64,000 bases of DNA, from the NCBI GenBank assembly GCA_944322565.1, contig CALUPG010000004.1:62001-126000 (forward strand). The letters are read 5' to 3'. Positions 1-12,232 of the stretch are shown here, one piece after another. Position numbers and translations under genes: made by a program. Position 1 is the first letter of the stretch, and each line of letters opens with the position of its first letter. Under the pieces are notes generated by a model, which was given only the letters and a program-made list of their open reading frames with translations, made no database searches and was not told the DNA's origin. The stretch comes from an uncultured Bacteroidales bacterium (GTDB taxonomy: Bacteria > Bacteroidota > Bacteroidia > Bacteroidales > UBA932).

Positions 1-495
1 GGCTGAAGTCTGGTTCTCCGGTCTTGGAGACGGTGCGGCAGACTGCCTTGCCTGTGATGCGGTATTGTTCCCGTTGCCGGCTGACGCCGGATTGTCGGAC
101 TTTTTGCCGAGAAGCTGAAGATTGTCGGCAATGATTTCAGTAATATATCTTTTGTTCCCCGACTGGTCTTCCCATGATCTGCTTCTGATGCGTCCTTCAA
201 CATAAAGCTGTGTGCCTTTTCTGACATATTTCTCGGCGATGTCGGCATTTCCTCTCCAGGCTACGATGTTGTGCCATTCGGTGCTTTCCCTCAGATTGCC
301 GCTGCGGTCCCTGAACCTTTCCGTGGTTGCCAGCGTGAAACTTGCGACTTTTGTCGCTCCGCCCCATGCCTGGCTTCCGGAGCTGTTCATGTCGCCTTGT
401 CCTGTACTGCCTCCATTTGCGGCATTGCCTTCAATATATCTTATTTCAGGGTCTTTGCCTGCATTGCCTATCAGCATGGCTTTGTTTAGTGACAT
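1..495 (-). CDS. ssb: Single-stranded DNA-binding protein, C-terminus cut by window edge
   Basis: The reading frame is open from an ATG at 495 to the window edge, giving 165 residues without a stop. The start MSLNKAMLIGNAGKDPEIRY is the classic first OB-fold strand of bacterial SSB. It is followed by the conserved segments ATTERFRDRSGNLRE, TEWHNIVAW, AEKYVRKGTQLYVEGRIR and GNKRYITEIIADNLQLL. A low-complexity Asn/Ser/Ala/Gly linker begins near residue 140; the acidic C-terminal tip lies outside. SSB coats single-stranded DNA in replication, repair and recombination. An unusual Gly/Asn/Ser-rich insertion (about residues 22-42) separates strand 1 from the next conserved strand. The gene lies 71 bp downstream of aroE on the same strand. 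The product call is secure. Confidence 0.95.
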   Translation of the reverse strand, partial: MSLNKAMLIGNAGKDPEIRYIEGNAANGGSTGQGDMNSSGSQAWGGATKVASFTLATTERFRDRSGNLRESTEWHNIVAWRGNADIAEKYVRKGTQLYVEGRIRSRSWEDQSGNKRYITEIIADNLQLLGKKSDNPASAGNGNNTASQARQSAAPSPRPENQTSA

Positions 496-566
496 TCCTT
501 TGAATTTTAAATACCCGGCAAGATACTCAATAATTCAAAATAAAGGAAATAAATGTTGCAATAGTT

Positions 567-1430
567 TTACACAGGCAGGACTTGGGCTTGTTGTGCAACT
601 TCTGCCATCCTGTCTTCATCGGGATGTTCTCCCGTGAAAATTTCAAAGCCGGCAATGGCCTGCTGAAGAAGCCATTCTGTGCCGGGAATATATCCGGAAA
701 GGCATGTGAGCCCGTTTTCTTCTTGAGCAATTCTCTTCAGCAGGCCCGGAAACTGCGGATTCCTGTAGTTGGCTTCAAGTATTATTTTCCCGTACGGCCG
801 ATCTTTTCCGGCAGCAAAATCTTCGGCGGCAAGGCAGTCAAGTATGCCTGGCACCGCAGGCAGGGTATGGATGACTATGTCCGCTTCCCGGAAACAATCT
901 CTGAAATCTTCTGTGCCCAGTATGGTTATGTTCTTGTCCGTCAGCCTTTGCGCGAAGTCTTCCGCCTTTTCCCGGGATCTGTTTACAATTATGGTTTTGC
1001 GGCATAGTCCGCTTGCAGCCGCTGCCGCCGCTTTCCCGGCCCCTCCGCATCCGACTACGAGTACAGAAGACTCTTTGCCTGTCTTTCCGTTCGCACGCAT
1101 GGCCTTTTCAATGCACATTCTGACTCCGTAATAGTCCGTGTTATAGGCATATACTTCATTTCCGGCTTTTAGCAGGAGGTTTGCTGCACCTATGCCGGCA
1201 CATCCGGGTTCTGCGGCATCGGCATGGCAGAATGCTTTTTCCTTGAATGGAGCCGTTACATTGATTCCGTCGTAGCATTCGGTGAACTTCCTGTAGGATG
1301 TCCCGAAATCATCGCCACTGATGAGGTCATAATAATAATCTCTTCCCCATTTCTCTCCGTATCCTGCCCTGAACATGGCAGGGCTGAGGGAGTGGGAGAT
1401 GGGAAAGCCTATGAGTCCGAACCGTTTCAT
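567..1430 (-). CDS. aroE: Shikimate dehydrogenase (NADP+)
   Basis: 287 aa. AroE reduces 3-dehydroshikimate to shikimate with NADPH in the aromatic amino-acid pathway (cytoplasm). The N-terminus GLIGFPISHSLSPAMF is the shikimate-binding signature; NVTAPFKEKA carries the catalytic Lys and NTDYYG the catalytic Asp. A Rossmann glycine motif follows (VLVVGCGGAGKAAAAA), then NRSREKAEDFA where NADP+-type enzymes bind the 2'-phosphate. The C-terminal GYIPGTEWLLQQAIAGFEIFTG is also typical. The start at 1430 lies about 22 nt downstream of a TACTTTTG -7 box. The gene is divergent from the transporter at 1562, and ssb follows on the same strand. Confidence 0.95.
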   Translation of the reverse strand: MKRFGLIGFPISHSLSPAMFRAGYGEKWGRDYYYDLISGDDFGTSYRKFTECYDGINVTAPFKEKAFCHADAAEPGCAGIGAANLLLKAGNEVYAYNTDYYGVRMCIEKAMRANGKTGKESSVLVVGCGGAGKAAAAAASGLCRKTIIVNRSREKAEDFAQRLTDKNITILGTEDFRDCFREADIVIHTLPAVPGILDCLAAEDFAAGKDRPYGKIILEANYRNPQFPGLLKRIAQEENGLTCLSGYIPGTEWLLQQAIAGFEIFTGEHPDEDRMAEVAQQAQVLPV

Positions 1431-1452
1431 GAGTTATGTGTGGTTTGAATTG

Positions 1453-1460
1453 CAAAAGTA
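1453..1460 (-). promoter_or_regulatory. Bacteroidota -7 box for aroE
   Basis: Reads TACTTTTG on the minus strand, matching TAnnTTTG. A TTTTG at 1482-1486 (minus) could serve as the -33 element with about 21 bp between. The expected transcript start is near 1446, giving a leader of roughly 15 nt. Confidence 0.7.
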
Positions 1461-1506
1461 AGAAGTTGTTTTTTAAAAATTCAAAACGGCATCTGAATAT
1501 TATATG

Positions 1507-1514
1507 TAATTTTG
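1507..1514 (+). promoter_or_regulatory. Bacteroidota -7 box for the BASS-like transporter
   Basis: Reads TAATTTTG. It lies inside a longer possible reading frame beginning at 1436. If it is the promoter, translation must start downstream, which supports the ATG at 1562. Confidence 0.6.
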
Positions 1515-1561
1515 CCCGTCGTGATTTACGGGAGCCTGGGATACGGCTGTATTATGAGTCT

Positions 1562-2557
1562 ATGGTGAGTTTCAGAATTATCGCAGGGAAGCTGGTGAAA
1601 TTGGCAAAGTCCTGGTCAATGCCTCTGGGTATCTGTACCGGGATTGCCGTCTATGCGGCTTTCCATTTTCTTTCTTTCCTGAATCCGTTGAAGCCTGCGG
1701 CAGAGGTGACGGCAGAGCATCTTATCCCGCTGCTTCAGTTCGTGATGCTTTTCTTTACCTTCTGCAAGGTGCGTCCGCGCGACATGAAAATCAGGAAATG
1801 GCATCTGCAGGTGGCTGCCATCCAGGTACTTGCCTGTCTGTCCATTGCTCTTCCCCTTCACTTTTTTCCGGATTTCAGATATGCTGCCGCAGCGGAGGGG
1901 ATTATGGTCTGTATCGTGTGCCCGACTGCCGTGGCTGCTGCTGTCATAACCGGCAGGCTCGGGGGAAATGAGTCTTCTCTGACGACATATACCATAATAA
2001 GCAACATTGTTGCGGCGGTTGTGATACCTCTGGCATTTCCTCTTGTGGAGAAGCATGGGGAAATGCCGTTCTTCATGCAGTTTGCAGTGATTCTGAAGAT
2101 GGTCTTCCCTGTGCTGATCTGTCCTCTGTTTGCAGCGTGGATTGTACGGAGGTTCTTTCCGAAGCTGCTGGCGGCAATCCTGAGATATTGCGGCAGCCTT
2201 GCATTCTATCTCTGGGCATTCTCTCTCATAATGATTATAGCGCAGGCCCTGCGCTCTGTGGTCAACGGACATTTTGAGCCATGGCTGCTGTGGGTGCAGG
2301 CCGGAGCAAGTCTTGTGCTCTGTATGATTCTGTTCTTCTGCGGAAAAATTATCGGCGGCCGGTATGGCGACAGGACAAGCGCAGGGCAGGCCATGGGACA
2401 GAAGAATACGGTCTTCGCCATCTGGGTGTCGGTAGCCTATCTTTCTCCGGTTGTCTCTGTTGCCCCGAGCTGCTATATCCTCTGGCAGAATATCTTCAAC
2501 AGCTGGCAGCTGTGGCGCCGGCAGACCTCTGGCGCACAGCCTCGTAAAGGAGAATAG
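1562..2557 (+). CDS. Bile acid:sodium symporter (BASS/SBF)-like membrane transporter
   Basis: 331 aa from the ATG at 1562; a frame open from 1436 is rejected because the -7 box lies inside it. About nine to ten hydrophobic segments span the protein. The order of helices, the polar helix break at CPTAVAAAVITGRLGGNESS and the late GQAMGQKNTVFAIWVS segment resemble the BASS/SBF fold, in which inverted repeats with broken helices bind Na+ and an organic anion. The substrate cannot be read from sequence. The 3' end overlaps the convergent methyltransferase gene by 62 bp. It could also be assigned to the wider BART superfamily; membrane transport itself is secure. Confidence 0.7.
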   Translation: MVSFRIIAGKLVKLAKSWSMPLGICTGIAVYAAFHFLSFLNPLKPAAEVTAEHLIPLLQFVMLFFTFCKVRPRDMKIRKWHLQVAAIQVLACLSIALPLHFFPDFRYAAAAEGIMVCIVCPTAVAAAVITGRLGGNESSLTTYTIISNIVAAVVIPLAFPLVEKHGEMPFFMQFAVILKMVFPVLICPLFAAWIVRRFFPKLLAAILRYCGSLAFYLWAFSLIMIIAQALRSVVNGHFEPWLLWVQAGASLVLCMILFFCGKIIGGRYGDRTSAGQAMGQKNTVFAIWVSVAYLSPVVSVAPSCYILWQNIFNSWQLWRRQTSGAQPRKGE

Positions 2558-3368
2558 CAGCCGACACCGAGACATTCAGGGAATCAAGCTGCCCGAGCAT
2601 CGGGATTTTTATCCGGGCATCTGCGTTTTCTCTCCAGATGTCCGTCAGCCCCGTGGCTTCAGTGCCCATGACGATGGCCGTGCCGCGGGTCATGGGCGTG
2701 TCATAATAGTACCTTGAGTCCTGAAGCTGAGCAGTAAGGATTTGTATGTTCTTGCTCTTCAGCCATCTGATTGTGTCTTCAGACGATGCGGCAGCCACCT
2801 GTCTCGAGAAGACTGCCCCGATGCTTGCCCTGATGAGGTTCGGATTGTACAGGTCAGTGAGCGGGTCGCAGATTATCACGGCGTCCGCCCCTGCCGCATC
2901 GGCGCTGCGGAGCACCGCTCCGAGATTTCCGGGCTTTTCGACGCTTTCAAGGACCATGATCAGCGGATTGTCAGGCACCAGGAGCATTTCCAAAGACCTT
3001 TCTCTCCATTCTACTTCCGCAATCACACCTTCCGTCCCTCCGCGGTAGGCAACCTTGTCGTAAAGCCATTCCGGGAGTTCGATTACATTTGGCTCATGTG
3101 CCGGACAGCCGGAGGGATCCTGCCTGTCTTCTGCAGAACGGTGTCTGCCGTACTCTTCAAGAAGTTCATTCAAGTCCCTGCCGGAAATTATGTCCCGGCA
3201 TACAAAGAATGTCCTGATTCTGAATCCGGCGCGGATGCAGTGTCCGAGCTCCCTGCGTCCTTCCACGACAAAGACACCTTTCTCCCTTCTTGCTCTGGAT
3301 TTCTCCTGAAGTGCAAGGAGTTCCTTTACTTTGGTGTTCTGTGCGGAAGTTATGGCTTCGGTTTTCAT
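2496..3368 (-). CDS. SpoU/TrmH-family RNA 2'-O-methyltransferase
   Basis: 290 aa. An N-terminal substrate-binding region (SAQNTKVKELLALQEKSRAR, then FVVEGRRELGHC) is followed by a SPOUT domain. The SpoU motifs are visible: LESVEKPGNLGAVLRSADAAG (motif 1), IVMGTEATGLTDIW (motif 2) and IPMLGQLDSLNVSVSAAILLYE (motif 3), which together form the trefoil-knot AdoMet site. The layout matches the RlmB/TrmH-like rRNA methylases; the target nucleotide is not predictable. It lies 35 bp downstream of lysS and is probably cotranscribed, a translation-related pairing. Its C-terminus is encoded within the convergent overlap with the transporter gene. Confidence 0.85.
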   Translation of the reverse strand: MKTEAITSAQNTKVKELLALQEKSRARREKGVFVVEGRRELGHCIRAGFRIRTFFVCRDIISGRDLNELLEEYGRHRSAEDRQDPSGCPAHEPNVIELPEWLYDKVAYRGGTEGVIAEVEWRERSLEMLLVPDNPLIMVLESVEKPGNLGAVLRSADAAGADAVIICDPLTDLYNPNLIRASIGAVFSRQVAAASSEDTIRWLKSKNIQILTAQLQDSRYYYDTPMTRGTAIVMGTEATGLTDIWRENADARIKIPMLGQLDSLNVSVSAAILLYEAVRQRSAGATAASC

Positions 3369-3403
3369 GACGGAATCCTGGTTCCTGAAGGTCCGGTACG
3401 GAA

Positions 3404-4948
3404 TTATTCCTCTTTATTCCCCGCGTCCTGTCCCTGGGCTTTCTTAGGCCGCATCTGCGGGAAGAAAAGTACATCCTGGATGGTAGGGGAGTTGGTCATG
3501 AACATGGTCAGGCGGTCGATGCCCATTCCCATTCCTGATGTAGGAGGCATTCCGTATTCGAGGGCACGCATGAAGTCCATGTCGATGTACATGGCCTCGT
3601 CGTCTCCGTGCTCCCTCTGCCTGAGCTGGTCCTGGAAACGGCTGAACTGGTCGATAGGGTCGTTGAGCTCGCTGTATGCGTTTGCAAGTTCCTTTCCGCA
3701 TACGAAAAGTTCGAATCTTTCGGTGAGATTCGGGTTGCTGCGGTGTCTTTTCGTCAATGGTGACATCGATACCGGATAATCAGTGATGAACACCGGCTGT
3801 ACGAGATTCTTTTCGCAGTATTCGCCGAAAATGGCATCAATTAGTTTCCCTTCTCCCATTTCCTTGGTTACAGGGACATTGAGTCTTTCGCATGTAGCCC
3901 TCAATGCGGCTTCATCCATGCCTGAGACATCAACTCCCGCATATTCCTTGATGGCTTCAAGCATCGGAAGCCTGCGGTAAGGAGGCCTGAAGTCCACCTT
4001 GTTGTCCCCTATGGTGACGACTGTGGTCCCATGGAGCTTCAGGGCAATCCTTTCAAGCATCTTTTCCGTGAAGTCCATCATCCAGTTGTAGTCCTTGTAG
4101 GCCACATAGATCTCCATGCAGGTGAATTCCGGATTGTGTGTCTTGTCCATGCCTTCGTTCCGGAAGTCCTTTGCAAATTCGTAGACTCCGGAATATCCTC
4201 CGACAATCAGCCTCTTGAGGTAAAGTTCGTTGGCAATTCGGAGATACAGGTCTATGTCAAGGGCGTTGTGATGGGTGATGAAAGGCCTTGCCGTGGCTCC
4301 GCCAGGAATCGGCTGAAGGATAGGCGTCTCGACCTCGAGGCAGCCGGCTTCGTTGAAATATTCCCTCATCGTTGCGATGATCTTGCTTCTCATCACGAAA
4401 GTCTGGCGTACCTGAGGATTGACTATCAGGTCCACATATCTCTGCCTGTATTTGAGCTCAGGGTCGGAGAATGCGTCATAGACTTCTCCGTCCTTTTCCT
4501 TTACAATCGGGAGCACCCTGAGCGACTTGCTCAGCAGGGTGAGTTCCTTGGCATGCACCGACAGCTGTCCGGTCTGCGTGATGAAGGCAAAGCCCTTGAT
4601 GCCGATGATGTCCCCGATGTCGAGGAGTTTCTTGAAGACAGTGTTGTACATGGTCTTGTCTTCTCCGGGACAAATCTCGTCTCTCTTTATGTAAACCTGA
4701 ATCCTTCCTGTCTCGTCCTGAAGCTCTATGAAAGAGGCTGCACCCATGATGCGGCGGGACATGATTCGCCCCGCAATCACGACATCGGTCAGGTTGCCTT
4801 TCGCGGCGTCGTACTCATCCTTTATCTTCTGTGCAGAGGCGTTCACAGGATAAAGCGCAGCCGGGTACGGGTCAATTCCGAGTTCCCTGAGTCTGGTGAG
4901 CGCCTCACGCCTGTTCCTTTCCTGCTCGTTGAGGTCCATATTTTCCAT
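3404..4948 (-). CDS. lysS: Lysyl-tRNA synthetase, class II
   Basis: 514 aa from the ATG at 4948. An upstream ATG at 4966 overlaps the likely -7 box and is not used. An N-terminal OB-fold (GRIMSRRIMGAASFIELQDETG) binds the tRNA anticodon. The class II core shows motif 1 near FEVETPIL-like VETPILQPIPGG, motif 2 FRNEGMDKTHNPEFTCMEIY, and motif 3 GMGMGIDRLTMFM. It charges tRNA-Lys in the cytoplasm. A basic and Gln-rich tail (RPKKAQGQDAGNKEE) ends the protein. It is divergent from recJ with facing promoters in a gap of about 70 bp, and is followed by a SpoU methyltransferase gene. Confidence 0.97.
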   Translation of the reverse strand: MENMDLNEQERNRREALTRLRELGIDPYPAALYPVNASAQKIKDEYDAAKGNLTDVVIAGRIMSRRIMGAASFIELQDETGRIQVYIKRDEICPGEDKTMYNTVFKKLLDIGDIIGIKGFAFITQTGQLSVHAKELTLLSKSLRVLPIVKEKDGEVYDAFSDPELKYRQRYVDLIVNPQVRQTFVMRSKIIATMREYFNEAGCLEVETPILQPIPGGATARPFITHHNALDIDLYLRIANELYLKRLIVGGYSGVYEFAKDFRNEGMDKTHNPEFTCMEIYVAYKDYNWMMDFTEKMLERIALKLHGTTVVTIGDNKVDFRPPYRRLPMLEAIKEYAGVDVSGMDEAALRATCERLNVPVTKEMGEGKLIDAIFGEYCEKNLVQPVFITDYPVSMSPLTKRHRSNPNLTERFELFVCGKELANAYSELNDPIDQFSRFQDQLRQREHGDDEAMYIDMDFMRALEYGMPPTSGMGMGIDRLTMFMTNSPTIQDVLFFPQMRPKKAQGQDAGNKEE

Positions 4949-4963
4949 ATTTCTGATTTTTTG

Positions 4964-4971
4964 CAAAAGTA
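4964..4971 (-). promoter_or_regulatory. -7 box for lysS
   Basis: Reads TACTTTTG on the minus strand. The predicted transcript start is near 4957, only about 9 nt before the ATG at 4948. This decides against the ATG at 4966. Confidence 0.7.
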
Positions 4972-5005
4972 CGACAATAAATTCTAATATTAAAAAGAAA
5001 ATGGT

Positions 5006-5013
5006 TACCTTTG
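5006..5013 (+). promoter_or_regulatory. -7 box for recJ
   Basis: Reads TACCTTTG, a strong match to TAnnTTTG. The ATG at 5020 starts just 7 nt after the box, so the message would be leaderless or nearly so. Confidence 0.7.
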
Positions 5014-5019
5014 TATGTT

Positions 5020-6747
5020 ATGGACAGGGAATGGATAATTAAGGATTCGGCGGACAGTGCGACGGTGAGCCGTCTGTCATCGGAGCTCGGCATTGACCCT
5101 GTACTTGCAGAACTTCTCGTGCTGCGCGGCGTGAATACATTCGATGAGGCCCGCGCCTTTTTCCGTCCGTCACTTTCCGGCCTGCATGACCCTTTTCTTA
5201 TGAAAGATATGGAAGAGGCAGTTGAGCGGGTGCACCGGGCAGTGGTATCAGGAGAGAAAATCCTCGTGTACGGCGACTATGATGTGGACGGCACCACTGC
5301 GGTATCCCTTGTATATTCTTTCCTGAAAGACTATACGGATTCAGTTGATTTCTACATCCCGGACAGATATGATGAGGGCTATGGCGTATCTGTCAAGGGA
5401 ATTTCATGGGCTGAAGAGAACGGTTTCACCCTCATAATTACTCTTGACTGCGGCATAAAGGCCAACGGTATGGTCAGTCTTGCAGCATCAAAAGGCATAG
5501 ATGTCATAATCTGCGATCATCATTTGCCGGAAAATGACCTCCCTGCGGCAGTGGCCGTGCTTGACCCGAAGCGGGAGGACTGCAATTATCCCTTCGATGA
5601 CCTTTCGGGGTGCGGCGTAGGATTCAAGCTTGTCCAGGGTTATGCCGCAAGGTACGGGATTCCCTTTGACTCTCTGCTTCCTCTGCTTGATCTGACAGTG
5701 GTGAGCATAGCATCGGACCTCGTTTCCGTTACCGGAGAAAACCGCATTCTTGCCCATTTCGGTCTGAGGAGATTCAATGAATCGCCGCGTCTTGGGCTGC
5801 TTGCGATGACTCGGCTTGCCGGGCTTGAACCTGCACATCTGACCATAGATGACATAGTCTTCAAGATAGGACCGAGAATCAATGCCGCCGGAAGAATGGA
5901 ATCCGGGCGCATGTCTGTGGAATTGCTGACTGCCACTGACGGGGAAACGGCTGCAAAGATAGCGGGGGAAATAAACGAATACAACAATGAACGCAAGAGC
6001 ATAGACCGGGAGATTACCAGATCTGCACTTGAGATGATGCAGTCAGGCGGCAATCTCTCGGACGGCCATGCGACAATAGTCTATGACCCTTCCTGGCACA
6101 AGGGTGTCGTGGGAATAGTGGCTTCCCGCCTCGTTGAGGCGTTCTACAAGCCGACAATTGTGCTGACGATGTCCAACGGCATGGTGACAGGCTCTGCGAG
6201 AAGTGTGCAGGGTTTTGACCTCTACGGGGCAATTGAGAGCTGTGCTGATATCCTGGAGAATTTCGGCGGGCACATCTATGCTGCAGGACTTACCCTGAAG
6301 GAAGAAAATCTGAAGGAATTCTGCAGGAGAATTGATGAATATATCGGCAATGCCATGATTCAGGAAATGACCGCGCCTGCCATCAATATCGATGCAAAGC
6401 TGGACTTTTCCCGGATTACTCCGAAATTCTTCCGGATTCTCAAGCAGTTCCAGCCTTTCGGCCCGGGCAACAGTACCCCCGTGTTCATGACAGAGAATGT
6501 CTATGACAACGGCAACGGACGCAAGGTCGGAGCCGAGGGCAGCCATCTCAAGCTGGAACTCATACAGGAGGACCAGCCGTACCGTCATATTTCCGCCATT
6601 GCCTTCAACAAATCTTCGCATTTTGACCATATCCAGGCAGGAAATCCGGTGGATATCTGTTACTCGATTGTCGAGAACTATTACCGGGGCATCGCAAATC
6701 TCCAGCTCCGCATCAAGGATATTCACGACCGGGAGGAAATTATCTGA
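5020..6747 (+). CDS. recJ: Single-stranded-DNA-specific exonuclease RecJ
   Basis: 575 aa from the ATG at 5020; a TTG three codons upstream lies in the promoter. RecJ degrades ssDNA 5' to 3' in recombination and repair. The DHH phosphoesterase motifs are present: VYGDYDVDGTTA (first Asp pair around residues 86-90), TLDCGIK, the DHH triplet at residues 166-168, and LDLTVVSIASD. The DHHA1 domain is marked by HKGVVGIVASRL and GGHIYAAGLTLK (GGH motif), and an OB-like C-terminal domain contains FQPFGPGNSTPVF. Length is usual for the family. It reads away from lysS and toward the beta-galactosidase gene, with a hairpin between the two convergent stops. Confidence 0.95.
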   Translation: MDREWIIKDSADSATVSRLSSELGIDPVLAELLVLRGVNTFDEARAFFRPSLSGLHDPFLMKDMEEAVERVHRAVVSGEKILVYGDYDVDGTTAVSLVYSFLKDYTDSVDFYIPDRYDEGYGVSVKGISWAEENGFTLIITLDCGIKANGMVSLAASKGIDVIICDHHLPENDLPAAVAVLDPKREDCNYPFDDLSGCGVGFKLVQGYAARYGIPFDSLLPLLDLTVVSIASDLVSVTGENRILAHFGLRRFNESPRLGLLAMTRLAGLEPAHLTIDDIVFKIGPRINAAGRMESGRMSVELLTATDGETAAKIAGEINEYNNERKSIDREITRSALEMMQSGGNLSDGHATIVYDPSWHKGVVGIVASRLVEAFYKPTIVLTMSNGMVTGSARSVQGFDLYGAIESCADILENFGGHIYAAGLTLKEENLKEFCRRIDEYIGNAMIQEMTAPAINIDAKLDFSRITPKFFRILKQFQPFGPGNSTPVFMTENVYDNGNGRKVGAEGSHLKLELIQEDQPYRHISAIAFNKSSHFDHIQAGNPVDICYSIVENYYRGIANLQLRIKDIHDREEII

Positions 6748-6779
6748 TTGGAGCGGCCTGGAGGAGATATTGCAAAATT

Positions 6780-6814
6780 GCGCCCGGAAAGACAAAATGC
6801 TGTCTTCCGGGCGC
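6780..6814. terminator. Hairpin between convergent recJ and beta-galactosidase genes
   Basis: Arms GCGCCCGGAA-GAC and GTCTTCCGGGCGC enclose AAAATGCT, with one bulged A. It sits between two convergent stops and could serve both. The core CAAAATGCTGTC also occurs in the first hairpin of the repeats at 27.8 kb and 47.9 kb, so this looks like a single-hairpin relative of that repeat family. Confidence 0.6.
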
Positions 6815-6837
6815 TGTCAGTTATTCCTGGCAAATCC

Positions 6838-10342
<3,505 letters not shown>

Positions 10343-12175
10343 ATGCAACACAAAGTAATAGATACTAAAGATGTTGTGATAAGATTTGCCGGAGATTCGG
10401 GTGACGGAATGCAGCTCACCGGATCTCTTTTTGCTGACATGTCGGCAATCTACGGCAACGAACTTTCCACTTTCCCCGATTTTCCTGCTGAAATAAGGGC
10501 TCCGCACGGGACTCTTTCGGGCGTTTCCGGATTTCAGGTGCATATCGGAAGCGGACATATCACAACTCCCGGGGATCTCTGTGACCTTCTGGTGGCGATG
10601 AATCCGGCGGCACTCAAGACCAATGCCAGGTGGCTGAAGCGCACGGCGATGGTCCTCATCGACGGGGATGCATTCGATGAGGAAGGTCTTGCAAAGGCCG
10701 GCTTCAGCGAGGACCCGATACGGGAACTTCATATCGAGGACCGTACGGTAATTGTGGCTCCTATCACCAGGCTCACGGAGGAGAGCCTGAAGGACAGCGG
10801 CATGGACATCAAGACCATACACAAGTGCAAGAACATGTTCACCCTCGGTATGGCCTGCTTCATATACAGCCGCCCGCTGGAATATGCCTGCCGGTATCTG
10901 GAAAAGAAATTCCACCGGAAGCATCCCGAGATGATAGCCCCAAATGAGAAGGTCCTGAAGGACGGGTACAATTATGCTGCCAATATCCAGGCGATTCCAA
11001 ATACCTATACCGTGGAGCCTGCGCACATGGCAAAGGGCTTTTACCGCAATATTACAGGCAATCAGGCGACGGCCTGGGGATTTCTCGCTGCATCAGAGAA
11101 GTCGGGGAGACCTCTTTTCTGCGGCTCATACCCGATTACCCCTGCAACGGCCATCCTTGAGGAGCTTGCAATCCACAAGAGTCTCGGCGCAAAGACTCTT
11201 CAGGCGGAGGACGAGATAGCCGGAATCTGCACTGCCATCGGTGCGGCTTACGCCGGAGACCTGGCCGTGACGACTACTTCCGGCCCGGGACTGTCCCTCA
11301 AGTCGGAGGCGCTGGGACTTGCCGTGATGACCGAACTCCCTCTTGTCATAGTCGATGTACAGAGGGCCGGCCCGTCCACAGGTATCCCGACCAAGACAGA
11401 ACAGACTGACCTGAATCAGGTCCTGTACGGGCGCAACGGGGAATGCCCGATTGCTGTCATCGCCGCACATTCTCCGGCCAACTGCTTTGACACCGCATTC
11501 AATGCATCCAAGCTTGCTCTTGAGCATATGATGCCCGTCATCATGCTTTCCGAAGGCTTTCTCGGCAACGGTTCGGAACCATGGAAGATACCTTCAATGA
11601 AAGATTATCCTGAAATCAGGCCTCCGTTCGCAACTCAGGAGGACATCCCGTTCAAGCCGTTCATGCGGAATCCCGACACTATGGTCAGAAAATGGGGGCT
11701 TCCCGGACAGAAGGATTTCGAGCACAGGGTCGGCGGGCTGGAGAAGAATCACGACGGAGTACTTTCTTCTGACCCCCTGAACCATGAGATGATGGTACGG
11801 GAAAGGGCGGAGAAGGTAGCCCGGCTTGCCGATGTCATTCCGCCTCTTGAAGTCATCGGAAACAAATCCGGCAGACTGCTTGTGGTCGGCTGGGGAGGTA
11901 CCTACGGGCACATCTATACGGCAGTAATGCAGTCGCTTGCCGGCGGAAAGGATGTCGGTTATGTTCATTTCGACTACATCAACCCGCTGCCGAAGAATAC
12001 GGCTGAAGTCTTCGGCGCATTTGACCGCATTCTGGTATGCGAACTCAACAGCGGGCAGTTCGCCTCATATCTGAGAGGCCTGCTCCCGCAGTTCACATAT
12101 CTTCAGTGCAACAAGGTTCAGGGGCAGCCGTTCCTCGTCCAGGAAATCGTGTCTGCCATAGACAATGTATTGTGA
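10343..12175 (+). CDS. korA: 2-oxoglutarate:ferredoxin oxidoreductase, fused gamma-alpha subunit
   Basis: 610 aa. The N-terminal part (about residues 1-200) is the gamma domain: VIRFAGDSGDGMQLTGSLFA, FPDFPAEIRAPHGTLSGVSGFQV. The alpha part follows with the PYR-type start CGSYPITPATAILEELA, EDEIAGICTAIGAAYAGDLAVT, TTSGPGLSLKSEALGLAVM and VDVQRAGPSTGIPTKTEQ, and ends with domain II around LLVVGWGGTYGHI. With KorB it interconverts 2-oxoglutarate plus CoA and succinyl-CoA plus CO2, using ferredoxin, as anaerobes do. Bacteroidota KorA has the same fusion. 57 bp separate it from korB. The substrate could be another 2-oxoacid, but the GDH neighbour favours 2-oxoglutarate. Confidence 0.9.
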   Translation: MQHKVIDTKDVVIRFAGDSGDGMQLTGSLFADMSAIYGNELSTFPDFPAEIRAPHGTLSGVSGFQVHIGSGHITTPGDLCDLLVAMNPAALKTNARWLKRTAMVLIDGDAFDEEGLAKAGFSEDPIRELHIEDRTVIVAPITRLTEESLKDSGMDIKTIHKCKNMFTLGMACFIYSRPLEYACRYLEKKFHRKHPEMIAPNEKVLKDGYNYAANIQAIPNTYTVEPAHMAKGFYRNITGNQATAWGFLAASEKSGRPLFCGSYPITPATAILEELAIHKSLGAKTLQAEDEIAGICTAIGAAYAGDLAVTTTSGPGLSLKSEALGLAVMTELPLVIVDVQRAGPSTGIPTKTEQTDLNQVLYGRNGECPIAVIAAHSPANCFDTAFNASKLALEHMMPVIMLSEGFLGNGSEPWKIPSMKDYPEIRPPFATQEDIPFKPFMRNPDTMVRKWGLPGQKDFEHRVGGLEKNHDGVLSSDPLNHEMMVRERAEKVARLADVIPPLEVIGNKSGRLLVVGWGGTYGHIYTAVMQSLAGGKDVGYVHFDYINPLPKNTAEVFGAFDRILVCELNSGQFASYLRGLLPQFTYLQCNKVQGQPFLVQEIVSAIDNVL

Positions 12176-12232
12176 TGTCCTGCAGACGGATGTCCGGCTG
12201 AAAACATGGAATGATTCAAAAGACTTTTCAAA

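Noticed and set aside
1616..2575. 319-codon minus-strand frame antisense to the BASS-like transporter
   Set aside because: Cys/His/Arg-rich composition typical of a shadow frame, with no recognisable domain.
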